A stretch of DNA of 64,000 nt, from positions 897,897 to 961,896 of the forward strand of contig MNCI01004504.1 in NCBI GenBank assembly GCA_015680685.1, given 5' to 3'. This document shows positions 34,796 to 44,981 of the stretch, one piece after another (position 1 is the first letter of the stretch; the number at the start of each line of letters is the position of its first letter). The notes beneath the pieces are model-generated. The model was not told the origin of the DNA, did no database searches, and saw only the letters and a list, made by a program, of their open reading frames with translations. A program made the translations under genes and the position numbers. Origin of the DNA: Gnetum montanum (lineage: Eukaryota > Streptophyta > Gnetopsida > Gnetales > Gnetaceae).

Positions 34796-36170
34796 TGAAC
34801 TATCGGTAATAGTTGGCAAGTCTTAAAAAGGACCGCAACTCAGGCACCTTCTTTGGAGCGGGCCACTCCACAATCACTTGCACCTTCCGGTCATCCATCT
34901 GGATTTTCCCCTTGGATATTCTGTGACCAAGCAACAAGATCTCTTGGGCATCGAATTCACATTTTTCTTTCTTTACATACAAGTGATTTTCTCTCAGTCT
35001 TGAGAAAACCTACCTCAAGTGTTCTACGTGAGCCTCTAGACTCTCGCTATACACAACAATATCATCTAGATAGACCACCACCGATCTATCTAGGATCTCA
35101 TATAAAACATTATTCATCAAATTACAAAATGTGACAGGGGTGTTGGTAAGCCCAAATGGCATCACCAAAAACTCAAAAGAGCCATATCGAATTACATACG
35201 TTGTTTTTGCTTCATCCCCAACAGCAATGTGCACCTGCCAATACCCCAACCTCAAATCGAGCTTCGTAAAATACCTTGCTCTTACCAAACGATCAAACAA
35301 GTTTGTCACATTTGGCACTAGATACTTGTTTTTGATGGTGATTTTGTTCAATGCCCTGTAGTCCACGCACATCCGTAGCGTACCATCCTGCTTCTTTTGG
35401 AAGAGCACCGATGCTCCATACGGTGTCTTCAAAGGTTGAAGGTAACTAGCCTCCAACAGCTCATCTAGTTGCTTGCGCAACTCAGGGAGTTCCATGGGGG
35501 ACATTTGATAAGGAACACTCGCGGGCGACCTTGCCTCGAGTTCTAGCTCAATTCGATGATCTACTCTTCTCCTAGGAGATAAGACCTTAGGTAACTCAAG
35601 CGGCATCACATATGCAAATTCTATCAGCAGATGCCCCACACAATCAGGCACTTCCACTGTGTGATTTTCCTTAATCTCCACCAAGGTTGCCAGCACAGTG
35701 ACTTCACCCCATTTTACCCCCAAATTCATTTGAGCTGCCAATTGAAACATCGGTTTGAGCTCTTTACATTTGATAAAGATAAAATTGGGTTGCCTTTCAT
35801 CAGCAATCAACATCCCCCCCAAGTGTGGTGCCACTAGAGCTTTCACTCTTACAAAGAATTCGACCCCCAAAATCAACTCAAAGTCATCTAAAGAGATGAC
35901 AACAAAATTACAATCATCCTCCCAAAGGCCAACTCTGAGAGGAGAAGAGATCACACCATGAATCCGTTGTGCTCCCGAGTTCATAGCCTTAACCTTACTT
36001 TGGCTCTTGGCGACGGTTAAGCCAAGTTTCTCAACCAACCGCTGAGACACGAAATTGTTTGTCTCTCCCATGTCCAGCATTGCAGTTACCTTCTGTCCAT
36101 CAAGGAAGACCTCCACGAACATCAGCTCGTTGGCTGGAGTGGACTTTTGACAAGAAAGAGTATTTAGCAA
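34796..36170 (-). pseudogene. Chromovirus protease and reverse transcriptase
   Basis: The longest open block (36170-35010, 386 codons) starts with a retropepsin region: VTAMLDMGETNNFVS, where the family's D-S/T-G is DMG, so activity is doubtful. RT follows: YGASVLFQKKQDGTLRMCVD, YFTKLDLRLGYWQVHI, FLVMPFGLTNTPVTF and the catalytic VVYLDDIVVYS, all intact. After a TAG at about 35010 it continues as [20 protein letters not shown] and [11 protein letters not shown], ending in another TAG at about 34800. RT copies the element RNA into DNA inside the virus-like particle. Confidence 0.93.
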
Positions 36171-37230
36171 CTGTAACGGGTTGCACCTCGGGTTGCTGCA
36201 ATCTCCCTCAGACTCCTCCTAAAGTCTTAGGGTCGAGAGCTTCTCTCTCGAAGGGCAGTCACAAGCCCAGTGTGGTCCATCACAGATAAAGTACCCAGAC
36301 GAGAATTTCTTCCCTTCAAAAATTTCATCTCCCTTGGGTTTGGAGGGCACCCCCTCCTTCTTCTTGTCTTTGGAACCTCGATGTTGTTTTCCTCCCTTCC
36401 TACCCTCGCCCTGGGACTTCTTCTACTCTAAATTGGATCCAGAATTGCCCTGTTTGAAATTGACCAAGCCATCCGCAGCAACTATGGCCATTGGCAGATC
36501 TTTCATGTTCTGCCTTCTCAGCTTAGCCTGATCCCATGGCTGCAACCCTGAAAGGAAGTTAAATAACTTATCCTCGTCAAACATATTTTTGATGTCTAGT
36601 ATCAAGAAACTGAATTCCTTGACATATTCGCGCAAGGTAGTGGTGTGTCTCAGATTTCTAAGAGACTCCTGTGCAACCCATGCGACATTCAAAGAAAGGA
36701 ACTAATCCTTCAGCTCCTTTCTGAGTGCCTCCCACATTGTGATTTGAGGGTGGCTGACACTCAGATCGTTCTCCAGCCGCGTCCTCCACCAAAGCTTTGC
36801 ATCTTCCACAAGATACATGCTCGTTATTGTAACCCTTTGGTCCTCAAGAACACGAGTAGCACAAAAGTATTACTCCATGTCCCACAGAAAGTTTTCCAGC
36901 TCATTTGCGTTCTAGCTCCCTCCAAACTATTTCGACTTCGGCACTTTCAGTTTAGAGGTGTTCGGGATCCCACTAGCATTTGAAGATCCTGCAACAATCT
37001 TCTTTAGTAATGCAAGGTCATCTTCAAGGGATGACAAATGTACGTTTATGCTCTCACACTCACCAACATGAGATTCGAGTTCACTTTGCACAACATCATT
37101 GTTTTGCTGCAATTCGTTAATCTCCCTATGGTGCAAAACCACCTGGTCCACAAGGGATCGAGTATTCAGAGCAGGAGCTCCAATCAACGCTTCTAAAACA
37201 GTGACATGCTCAACAAGGTCCTCTATCATG
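36171..37230 (-). pseudogene. Chromovirus gag
   Basis: The frame begins at an ATG at 37230, six bases inside the PBS (MIEDLVEHVTVLEALIG). The first 100 residues look like coiled coil (LHHREINELQQNNDVV). After a TAG, the gag core follows: NELENFLWDME, YLVEDAKLWWRTRLENDL, SLRNLRHTTTLREYVKEFSF and FLSGLQPWDQAKLRR. A zinc knuckle reads YFICDGPHWACDC, with the first Cys of CX2CX4HX4C replaced. In-frame stops at about 36922, 36869, 36700, 36420 and 36218 are TAG or TAA. Confidence 0.85.
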
Positions 37231-37235
37231 AACAG

Positions 37236-37251
37236 CCTTACTCTGATACCA
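37236..37251 (-). other. Primer-binding site, tRNA-iMet type
   Basis: The - strand reads TGGTATCAGAGTAAGG directly after the 5' LTR, one base different from the usual TGGTATCAGAGCAAGG complementary to initiator tRNA-Met. Confidence 0.92.
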
Positions 37252-37253
37252 AC

Positions 37254-37798
37254 TATCACCAGGTGAATCGCAGCGGCTAATTTTTCTCACCAGGTGATAG
37301 TGCTAAGTGCCCTAACTTAGCCAGCTACTCGCAACGAATGCACAACGATGCTCAAGCTCAGCAGAAGCATGCTTACAAGAAAACTCCCAACCTTTACTCT
37401 CAAAGGAATATGTTACAACATGCACAGGAGGTTGCCCCAATGTGAGCAACGCCTCCTTCTTTTATAGGTGCAAGCGTACCCGGCCTTGCCAGTGCACTCC
37501 TGTGACTGGCGTTACAAACGCATCACTTGCATCTCCAAAGAGTATGCACGTAACCCCTTTGCATGCGCTACATCTAGGCAAACCCAGTTGTAGTTCCCTC
37601 GCATGCATCGCACCTAGCTTCTTCTAGATGTGCATGCACTACATCTGGGCAAACCCAGTTGTAGTCCCCTCGCATGCGTCGCACCTAGCTCAGCCTGGCG
37701 GTACCAAATGTCTTTCCACACTCCAAGTGCTGATCAATTGTGACTCACGTACACCTGCACATGAGCCTACGATTGTGACAACTCAAGGGGCTATGACA
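37254..37798 (-). repeat. Chromovirus 5' LTR (545 bp)
   Basis: Aligns with 32189-32773 end to end. Its first base pair on the + strand reads TA instead of TG, and the end is CTATGACA. Differences from the other LTR are mostly transitions. Confidence 0.92.
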
Positions 37799-38088
37799 AA
37801 GAGCGAGTGCAAGGGGTTTACTGTTGCGCAGTGGCAACAGAGAGTGTGAATGTTGGCGGTAATATCGCATGAGAAGCTGCCAACTGCTGTAATGTCTCTT
37901 TTTTGTTTTTTGTTTAGCTTTGAAAACATGAAACATGGCATGTCTTATTGAAACAGGCGTTCACCAACAATGAAAAAGCAAATTATTGAGGTGACGTCTG
38001 CATTTCATAATCATGTTCAAAAGGATTCAAAACGCTTTGTTAAAAAAAGGGGAAAGTAAGCACTCATGATATAGAAGGGGGATTTTTG
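37799..38088. other. Continuation of the CpG-richer flank
   Basis: This follows the right LTR of the chromovirus and is the direct continuation of the sequence that ended at 32188. It holds 'gcgagtgcaaggggtttactgttgcgcagtgg' type sequence with several CG sites, then AT-rich sequence. No gene recognised. Confidence 0.4.
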
Positions 38089-39436
38089 GACATTTGGCAA
38101 ATATAGTTATAACTTCTTAGGGTAGTTATAGCTAGATCCCCTTGATATTTGTAACTTCTCATGAGTTGTAATTACTAACATGACATTTGCCATTTATGGC
38201 TTGAATTTCTCATAACTTTCGATAAAAGTTATTTCTTATGGTGGTTATGATTAAATTCCCTAGATATTTGTAGATCACCTTAATTTCTCATGATTATTGT
38301 AACTACCCAAAAGCCACTATAATAAGGGCTTCAAGGGTAGAATTCAAAAGGGGAAATTGGTGAAAGACCAAGGAGAAAAATATTAAAGATTGTAAGATGG
38401 CTTACTAATTCATCAATACAACAGCTTTGTTTAAATCCTATGACTTCTGTTGTTTTCATTTTGTCTTAGTTTCTTAGCTAATGGTTTAGATAGTATTGTG
38501 CTTGGCATTTAATTTTGGGATTTTCTTATCGCTCTTATAGCTTTGTTTTTATGCAATATCAGACTTCTATTAAGCTTGCCATATACTAGCTTATGTTGTT
38601 TTAGAAAAACATCTTGAGAAATTTAATAGTAATGTCTTATAGAAATTGCCTATTTGAGTCTAGAGGATCTTGAAAATCTTTGATACTTTGACTTGCTTGA
38701 AATAGCTTGAAATTGTCAATTTTTTTCTAATAGCTCTATTGTTTACAATTCTTAACAACTATTAACTTGCCAAATAAAAGTTTATACTTTGTTGTTCACA
38801 AAGCATTTTTGTAGTTTAATAAGAGTGTCTTTTATGAAATTGTTTGTTGAAGGGTTTGGACAATTTGTAATACTTATATTAAATTGGAATAGCTTTATCG
38901 CAAAGTGTTTCATCATGTTCAATATATCTTGCCTAAATGTTTGAGATTAACACAAATCTGCTTTCTTTTCTTTTCTCTTTCTAAATCCTTTAAATCTCAT
39001 TCTAATTTTAGTTTTCTTATGGAACTTTCTATTTGGGGGAAATTAGAAGTAGATTGATAAAATCGTGCTTAAGCATTTTTGTGAAATTTTACGTGTTTTA
39101 AGTAGCATACTATATGGACTATATAGACTAAGTGATTTAACAAAATATGAATCTTTAATAACTCACAGTATTCAACAAGGTTAGCTAAATTTTTATTATA
39201 GTCAATTACAGTTTCATACACAAATCCCACCATTTCAACATTCACAACAATAAACACACATGTATGCTTAGTTCGCTCTATATCCACTGAGTTTATTTGG
39301 AGGTATTTGGGCCTTAGTGTTGCCAAAAGGTAGCAAGCATATAAACCTTGTTCAATGAAACACCTTCATTTCCTGTGATCCCAAATCATGAGACCGAAGG
39401 CCCAACATTGGCGGTCCCAAACGGTCGCCAATAGTA
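38089..39436 (+). repeat. Inverted repeat, left arm
   Basis: It is similar to the reverse complement of 41513-42942 over the full length, with many substitutions. Landmarks: 'gacatttggcaaata' at 38089, a TATA-like position 'cactataataagggcttcaagggta' near 38312, 'cttagctaatggtttagatag' near 38473, and the inner end 'ggtcgccaata'. Repeated 'gttgtaact' motifs fill the first 250 bases. With the TATA-like motif it looks like a promoter-bearing terminal repeat of some element. Confidence 0.75.
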
Positions 39437-41507
39437 AGTACATTGGAAGAGGAGTTGGATTGGATTTGGATGAATTAACAATGCCAAAAGAAAGCAAAAC
39501 TAGATGTTTAAAAGATAAATTAATGAGATCAATCGCGAAAATCGCAAAGGGATAGGAAGTTCAACTTAAAGAGCCCAAAAGATATGCAAGTGGATCCTCC
39601 CCAAAGTAGGCTCATGCTGATAATGCCTTGAGTCCATAGGCACCAAGGATGATTAATGGTCATTATAAGTTAAAAGTCAAATCCACATAAGAGATCACTG
39701 GAGGATTATGCCATGTGTCATAATGGATACATTAATTAACCATGATAGAAGGCAGTGAGGTGATCGATGATGAGATTAGAATAATGGAAGAGAGAGAATG
39801 ATAAGAGATTCTCATCTTGGTCACATGAAGTCTTTGTGAAGTTTGTAATTAAGATGATATGATACTACCCCATTCTCAGTTGAGACCAACTTCATTCACA
39901 TTTATTGACTTTGCATTGCTATATCCTAATCCTTCAACAATCAAGAGTTCATGAAAATTCCCAAAGGACAATCACCACTCTAAGAAAAGAAGAAAAGTGA
40001 AGCAAGAAGATAGAAAGGGTCTTGATTAGAGGGAGTATCTTCAAGCATAGATAGCATGTCTTTCCAACCCTATAACCAGTGCTTATAGCCCATTATTTTG
40101 TTTAAAGGATGTGCTTTGAATTCTCATGTTGTGTTTTTTATTTTTGTTTTTTGTTTTGTGTTTTTTTTTTTTTAGTTCATGGAAACCATACCATGCAAAG
40201 ACATTCTTCCTATTATGGTTGACAATAGGAGTGGTCAAAGGCTAATGAAGAAAAATCACCAAACTCAAGAAAGAAGTTGGGAACAAAAAATGACAAATCT
40301 CCTTGAAGTCACACCCTTATCCATTCCTACTTGGTTTGTTCTGAGTCTGTTAAGTAACAAGATCATTGGTTACTTTAAGTTTCAATTGTGGAAGGACCTC
40401 ACATTGCCATGATGCAAATCCTCATAGAGTTCAATGGAATGAATGGCTATTTTGGACTCACTACTTGATATCATCAAAAAATTAACAATATGTTAAACAA
40501 GAACATAATCTAGAGATAAAATCTGATCATTTAACAACCAATCATAACACTAAATATTGCATTAATTAACTTTAAATAGTGGCAGTAGCGACAACAAAAA
40601 TCAAAGATTTCATACGAACAAAACCAAACAAAGTAAAATAAGAGAAAGAAATGGGAAAATATATAAAAGAAATTGTAAAATATTCAAGAAAATAGAAAAC
40701 ATATGAAGAATGATGTAAAAAGAAGGTGAAAAATTAGGTAGCCTTTGTAGAACGTTAATATGGGTGGCCATCTCCCCCACGATTGAGGTGAAAGGAAAAG
40801 ATTTGAAAAATAGAGCATGCTTGTCCATCTGTTAAGGTGTCAATGCTACCAATTGTTCTAGGTTCTAGAAAAGGCTTTACTTGTTGGATGTTGACTAATA
40901 GCTATTTTTCTAGGGTTGAAGGTTGGTAAATTATCATGGCACCAAGAGAAAAAGTTATATGAATGATGTAAGGTCCTTTCCATAGTGTTTGAAATTTGGT
41001 ACATTGTGGTACATGCATGGGGTTCCAGTAAAGAATCTTATCACCTGTTTGAACTTTAACTCTCCTTAATTATGTGTCATGACATTGTTTGACATGTGCC
41101 TTGTGCACTTCATTCATTGATAGGGCTACTTATCAGTTCTCATTTAGTACATTTAGTATCGTTAGCCATTTTTTTGTGCTAGACTTAGATCAAGGTTAAG
41201 CTCATAGGCCATTGAGAGTGTACAGAACTCAGGTTAGATGGGAAGTGTTGGTAGTTTTCCATATAGAAACTTGCATAGAAAATAACTAATAGGAAGTTTC
41301 CAAGTTAATCAATAAGCCCATAGAGCATCGTTAAGTTTTATACTCCAATCCTTCCTATATTTACTAACAGTGCATGTTAGTATCCTAGTTATTTCCCTGT
41401 TAGTAACTTCAACTTGATTGTTAGCTTGGGGGTAATAGGGAGTTGTTAATTTATGTTTCACTCCTAAGTGTTGCATTACTTTTCAAAAAGTAGCACTTGT
41501 AAAGGAA
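39437..41507 (-). mobile_element. Athila-like element G, 3' part
   Basis: It matches the 3' non-coding and integrase C-terminal parts of the elements at 261-2500 and 24990-26400: 'atgcaagtggatcctcccc' near 39585, 'cttgaagtcacacccttat' near 40302, CCCCCACGATTGA at 40774-40786, and integrase text at 41450-41500 ([14 protein letters not shown] region). The 3' LTR expected about 600 bp to the left of 39437 is absent; the inverted-repeat arm stands there instead. The element resumes at 44982. Confidence 0.75.
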
Positions 41508-41512
41508 GTTTC
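41508..41512. repeat. Target-site duplication GTTTC (left)
   Basis: GTTTC stands before the insertion and again at 44977-44981. In the uninterrupted integrase of element I the site occurs once (around 2505), in the SDNGTHF motif. Confidence 0.7.
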
Positions 41513-42942
41513 TATTGGCAACTATTTGGGACCAAACTGCCAATGTTGGAAGCCTCACAGTCTCATGACCAGGGGTCACAAGATCAAAAGTGTTATTCAA
41601 ATAAGGTTTAGGTGCTTGCTGGTCTCTAGCAACACCAAGGCCCAAATATCTCTAAATAAACTCAGTAGTTATGAAATGAACTAATCGTGAGTATGTGTTT
41701 GTTGTTGTGAATGTTGAAATGATTGGGTTGTGTATGAAACTGTAATTGGCTATGATAAAAGAAATTCAGCTAACTTTGTCAAATACTGTGAGTTGTTGGA
41801 GATTTCTATTTTGTCCAATCACTTAGTCTATACGGTCCCTATAGTACGTTGCTTGTAACAAATAAAATTTTACAAAAATGTTTGAGCACAATTTTGCTAA
41901 TATACTCCTAATTTTTTCCAAAGAGAAAGTTCCACAAGAAAACTAAAATAGAGCAAGATTCAATGGACTTAGAAAAAGAAAGAAAAGAAAACAGAATTGC
42001 GTGAAATCTCAAATATTTAAGCAAGATAAATTAACACGAAAAAACACTTCACAATAAAGCTATTCCTAATTCAATAACTATGAATTGCTCAAACTTTCTA
42101 AGCTCAACAAGAAATTTCATAAAGATAATCTTGTTATACTACCAAAAATTGTTGCATAAACAACAAAGTACAAATCTCTATTTTGGCTAGTTAATAGTTG
42201 CCAAAAATTGCATTCAACAAAGCTTTCAAAAAATTTGACAATTTTTTTATTAAAATACTAAGGCAATACACTTTAAAAACAATGAATCTACTTTAGTCAT
42301 CTCAAAATACCAAAAAATTTTCTAGATTCTCTATGCTCAAAATAGGCAATTTCATTAAGACATCACTATTAAATTGCTCTTAAGGCTTTTTAACAACATA
42401 AGCTTTTTTATGGCAAATCTTAACAGGAGTCTAATATTATGCAAAAATAGAGCTATAAAAGCAACTTAAGACAAATTCCAAAATTAAATGCCAAGCATGA
42501 TACTATCTAAACCATTAGCTAAGAAACTAAAACAAAATGGGAAAGAATGAACTTACAGGATTAAAACAAAGTAGTTGAATTGATAAATTAGCCAGCCATC
42601 TTACAAGCTTCAATATCTTCTTCTTGATCTCTCACCTCCCTTTAGCATTTTACCCTTGAATCCCTTTTATAGTGGCTTTAGAGTAGTTACAGTCATCATG
42701 GGAAGTTAAGGGTAGTTACAAACATTATGGGGGTTGGTTGTAACCATCATAGATTTAAGTGCTATGATGGACAAGTGTCTAGTAGTTACAACCACCTTAG
42801 AGATTAAGTGCTATGATTGACAAGTGTCCCATTTAGTAGTTACAACATCATGAAAAATTAAAATTCAATTACCATGGTAATTAGTTATAACGATCATTGA
42901 TAAGTGTTCAATTCATATAAATGTTGTATTTGCCAAATGTCT
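41513..42942 (-). repeat. Inverted repeat, right arm
   Basis: Reverse complement of 38089-39436. Read on the - strand it has 'gacatttggcaaata', then a clear TATA box 'cactataaaagggattcaag' (near 42665), 'cttagctaatggtttagatag' and the end 'agttgccaata'. The arms differ at many bases, so they are not a recent hairpin duplication. Confidence 0.78.
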
Positions 42943-43004
42943 CATTCACATAGGACATTAAACAACCAACCTTACAACATAGTGATACATATATACCTAT
43001 TTTA

Positions 43005-43029
43005 ATTTATATATATATATATATATATA
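43005..43029. repeat. (AT)n microsatellite
   Basis: About twelve TA/AT units in a row, between the arm and the gene fragments. Confidence 0.9.
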
Positions 43030-43089
43030 AGACCACAAACAAACATTATAATAATCCTTCATACTTGTAGCTATTGGCCTATAAACCTC

Positions 43090-43690
43090 CATTTTTCTCA
43101 CTCCATTTGGCGGACTAGCACAATTTTCATGGCTAAACCCAAGAATAGATTACTTCCAAAAATCCATATCTGCATATGATGGATTAGCCTGCTGCATATA
43201 GCTGCGGCTTGCTTGAAACATTGCAGCCCAAAAAAATCCTTGCGGAAAATCTGTTTATCTTTAGTCTCTGGATGCTCTGTTTCAGTGAAACTTGCAACAG
43301 GCCATATGTGCTTATTATCCTTAGAAGGCATCGAAATCTCAAACGCTGAACATAGATTGCACAGCACTGTAGCTAATTCTTACAAATCCTGCTTATTCTG
43401 AGGAAAAACCACGATGCCACCGTTAGCAGAAAGCATTTCAGTACAAACATCTAAATTATCAATTGGATGCCATGTGATGTTGTACAGAGCGTTGAGCTCC
43501 CTAATGATGTCCTCCAGCACCGCCGCGGGGTTAATGGGGTTCATGCAGGGGCCGAGTCCGTTCCACACGTTGGCATCGTTGACATCAAGGACAGCTTATT
43601 CCATAGAACCTTGGTTTCCACCAAAATTTCGACGTTGTCGGTGCTGTTGGATTCGTCAGCGTCCTTCTACGCCGGAATACGTTGCTAGGT
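43090..43690 (-). pseudogene. Unidentified captured coding-like fragment
   Basis: The - strand frames read VWNGLGPCMNPINPAAVLED, then ELNALYNITWHPIDNLDVCT and SANGGIVVFPQNKQDL-stop, continuing in frame as ELATVLCNLCSAFE and further with sense-looking text to about 43098. The GC-rich 5' part (43500-43690) and codon-like composition differ from the surrounding retroelement DNA. I do not recognise the family. It lies in the same orientation as the neighbouring glycosyltransferase piece but has no evident link to it. Confidence 0.4.
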
Positions 43691-44044
43691 GTCGTCGTTG
43701 TATAAAGCACACGCTATCCCGCACGGTCCAAAACTGCCACAATTTCGGCAAATTCGATCTTCAATGGAAACGTGAAATGAATGTGGACTGGCCACCTCGT
43801 AATCGCTTGGACACAAACAAAATTGGTTGAATTTCATGTAATCTTGGTACGTCATGTTGGATTTCTTGGACAGGTACTCGTGTACTTGAATATCTGCATC
43901 TTTTTCCTTCCATTTCTGTAGCAGAAACGACGTTATGGGGCCGTGGTTTCTACTTGCGAAGAATGATCGTAGGCGTGCCAGTTCACACCAATTTGATAGT
44001 TGGGTTTTGAATCTTTGGCCTTTACACCGCGCCGTGAATTCCAA
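43690..44044 (-). pseudogene. Exostosin-type (GT47) glycosyltransferase fragment
   Basis: The frame 44044-43685 contains LRSFFASRNHGPITSFLLQK, then WKEKDADIQVHEYLSKKSN, YQDYMKFNQFCLCPSDYEVA and SP. This fits the exostosin domain of plant GT47 enzymes (FFAG..HGP.R..LL..W..KD.DI.V.EYLP....Y...M..[20 protein letters not shown]). The match stops right after YEVASP, and the next expected conserved part (VEAIYxGCVPVI) is replaced by unrelated sequence. About 65 residues of a roughly 400-500-residue enzyme are present. Family enzymes build cell-wall glycans in the Golgi. This is a captured piece, not a gene. Confidence 0.75.
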
Positions 44045-44059
44045 TGCTGACGCCGCCCT

Positions 44060-44282
44060 TAGATCTAGTAGTTGATCAAGGAGTTTCTGCCGGGGATTTC
44101 TCTATCACAGATGCCCAACTTTGATGAGGTTGTGGCCATGGGTACCGCCATCCAGGCCGCCAATTTGACCGACAAGGGCATTCAGATTGAGCTTGGGTGT
44201 CTCCATCAATGGCGGCGAGATGAACTTTGTAGTGCTCAGGAATACTCCGCTGTACACTGTTAAAACGAAGTGCTACACCACC
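44060..44282 (+). pseudogene. Hsp70 fragment
   Basis: The + strand reads LIKEFLPGISLSQMPNFDEV, then VAMGTAIQAANLTDKG; a shift of frame then gives LSLGVSINGGEMNFVVLRNT and KTKCYTTYSL-stop. This follows the Hsp70 chaperone from the end of the ATPase domain (..LL.dFF.GkeL.ksiNPDEAVAyGAAiQAAiLsg..) into the substrate-binding domain (LSLGietaGGvMt.lIpRNTtiPtkk...FsTys). About 70 residues remain of roughly 650. It is opposite in strand to the glycosyltransferase piece and about 16 bases from it, so the two host genes were joined by capture or rearrangement. Confidence 0.72.
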
Positions 44283-44473
44283 TACTCCCTCTAATAGATG
44301 CACATTTAATTGAATATAAAATGTGTTATATGGAGCTACCTACAACTTATGATTATCTCCAATAATAAGAGGATGCTGATTGAAACCTAAGTAAAAAGTG
44401 CAAACATGATAATTAGAAATACATATCGGCCTTGTTTCTGTAAGGACTTGAATTCTTTCACAGCACTCAACCC

Positions 44474-44555
44474 TTACTACCTTTCCAATAGCTCCAAGAA
44501 CAATAATAGAATCGTTACTACCTTTCCAATAACTCCAAGAACAATAATAGAATCA
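44474..44555. repeat. 41-bp tandem duplication
   Basis: The unit 'ttactacctttccaata' plus 'ctccaagaacaataatagaat' occurs twice in a row, with two differences. The rest of 44290-44976 is AT-rich with no gene recognised. Confidence 0.88.
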
Positions 44556-44976
44556 AAGCATCCGTATATAGTTGCAAATTTGAGAGGTGCTAGTATGTAG
44601 ACCATTGCATCACGGTAGTTCAAAACCTTTATTGAAGATGCATCCATGTCCAAAGACTACTTCACTACTACTGATTCCTTAGTTATTCCTTCAACAAACC
44701 TCACCACTTTATGTTGCAATAATTTATTCTACTGTGAATGTTGATTTTGTAGAACACTCTGTTTAACTTTAAGCCTACATCATGATATTTGCACACTGAC
44801 GCAAGCATATTTTCCATTCCCAAGAATTCAAAAAGAATCCTATGAAGAAAACCATCTTCCACTCTTGTTACTGTAAATTTCCCTTCAATTCTTAAATTTT
44901 TGGAATAACATTAGCAATCAAATTTTTCTTGGCAATGACTACCACCACTCCATGAAATGGAAAAAATGTGCCAACT

Positions 44977-44981
44977 GTTTC
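44977..44981. repeat. Target-site duplication GTTTC (right)
   Basis: Second copy of the 5-bp sequence flanking the insertion. Confidence 0.7.

Larger units (their letters stand above)
32189..37798 (-). mobile_element. Full-length chromovirus (Ty3/gypsy)
   Basis: The 5,610-bp element has LTRs at 32189-32773 and 37254-37798, a tRNA-iMet PBS (37236-37251) and, on the - strand, gag, protease, RT, RNaseH, integrase and a C-terminal chromodomain. Flanks are CAGAG on the left and AAGAG on the right, a target duplication with one mismatch. One frame stays open from 37230 to about 33930 except for point stops, then shifts twice around the integrase core and returns to the first frame for the chromodomain. 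The chromodomain defines the chromovirus branch; I do not assign a clade. It inserted into the CpG-richer stretch. Confidence 0.93.
41513..44976. mobile_element. 3.46-kb insertion carrying host gene fragments
   Basis: It splits the integrase SDNGTHF motif of element G. The + strand begins TATTGGCAACTATTTGGG and ends ATGTGCCAACT, so the termini share an imperfect inverted TTGGCA. GTTTC flanks both sides. Contents from left: a 1.43-kb arm also found inverted at 38089-39436; an (AT)n run; an unrecognised coding-like piece; an exostosin-type glycosyltransferase piece (- strand); an Hsp70 piece (+ strand); AT-rich sequence with a 41-bp duplication. No transposase, RT or integrase of its own is seen. 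The class is undetermined. Confidence 0.65.

Noticed and set aside
39069-39326. 85-codon - strand frame in the left arm
   Set aside because: The matching place in the right arm does not keep this frame, so it is unlikely to be coding.
38089-39436. Left inverted arm as a normal LTR of a complete retrotransposon
   Set aside because: No TG...CA ends, PBS or PPT next to it, and its partner is inverted rather than direct.
43414-43830. 138-codon + strand frame through the captured gene fragments
   Set aside because: It is antisense to the unidentified fragment and the start of the exostosin piece and shows no family pattern of its own; it is a shadow frame.
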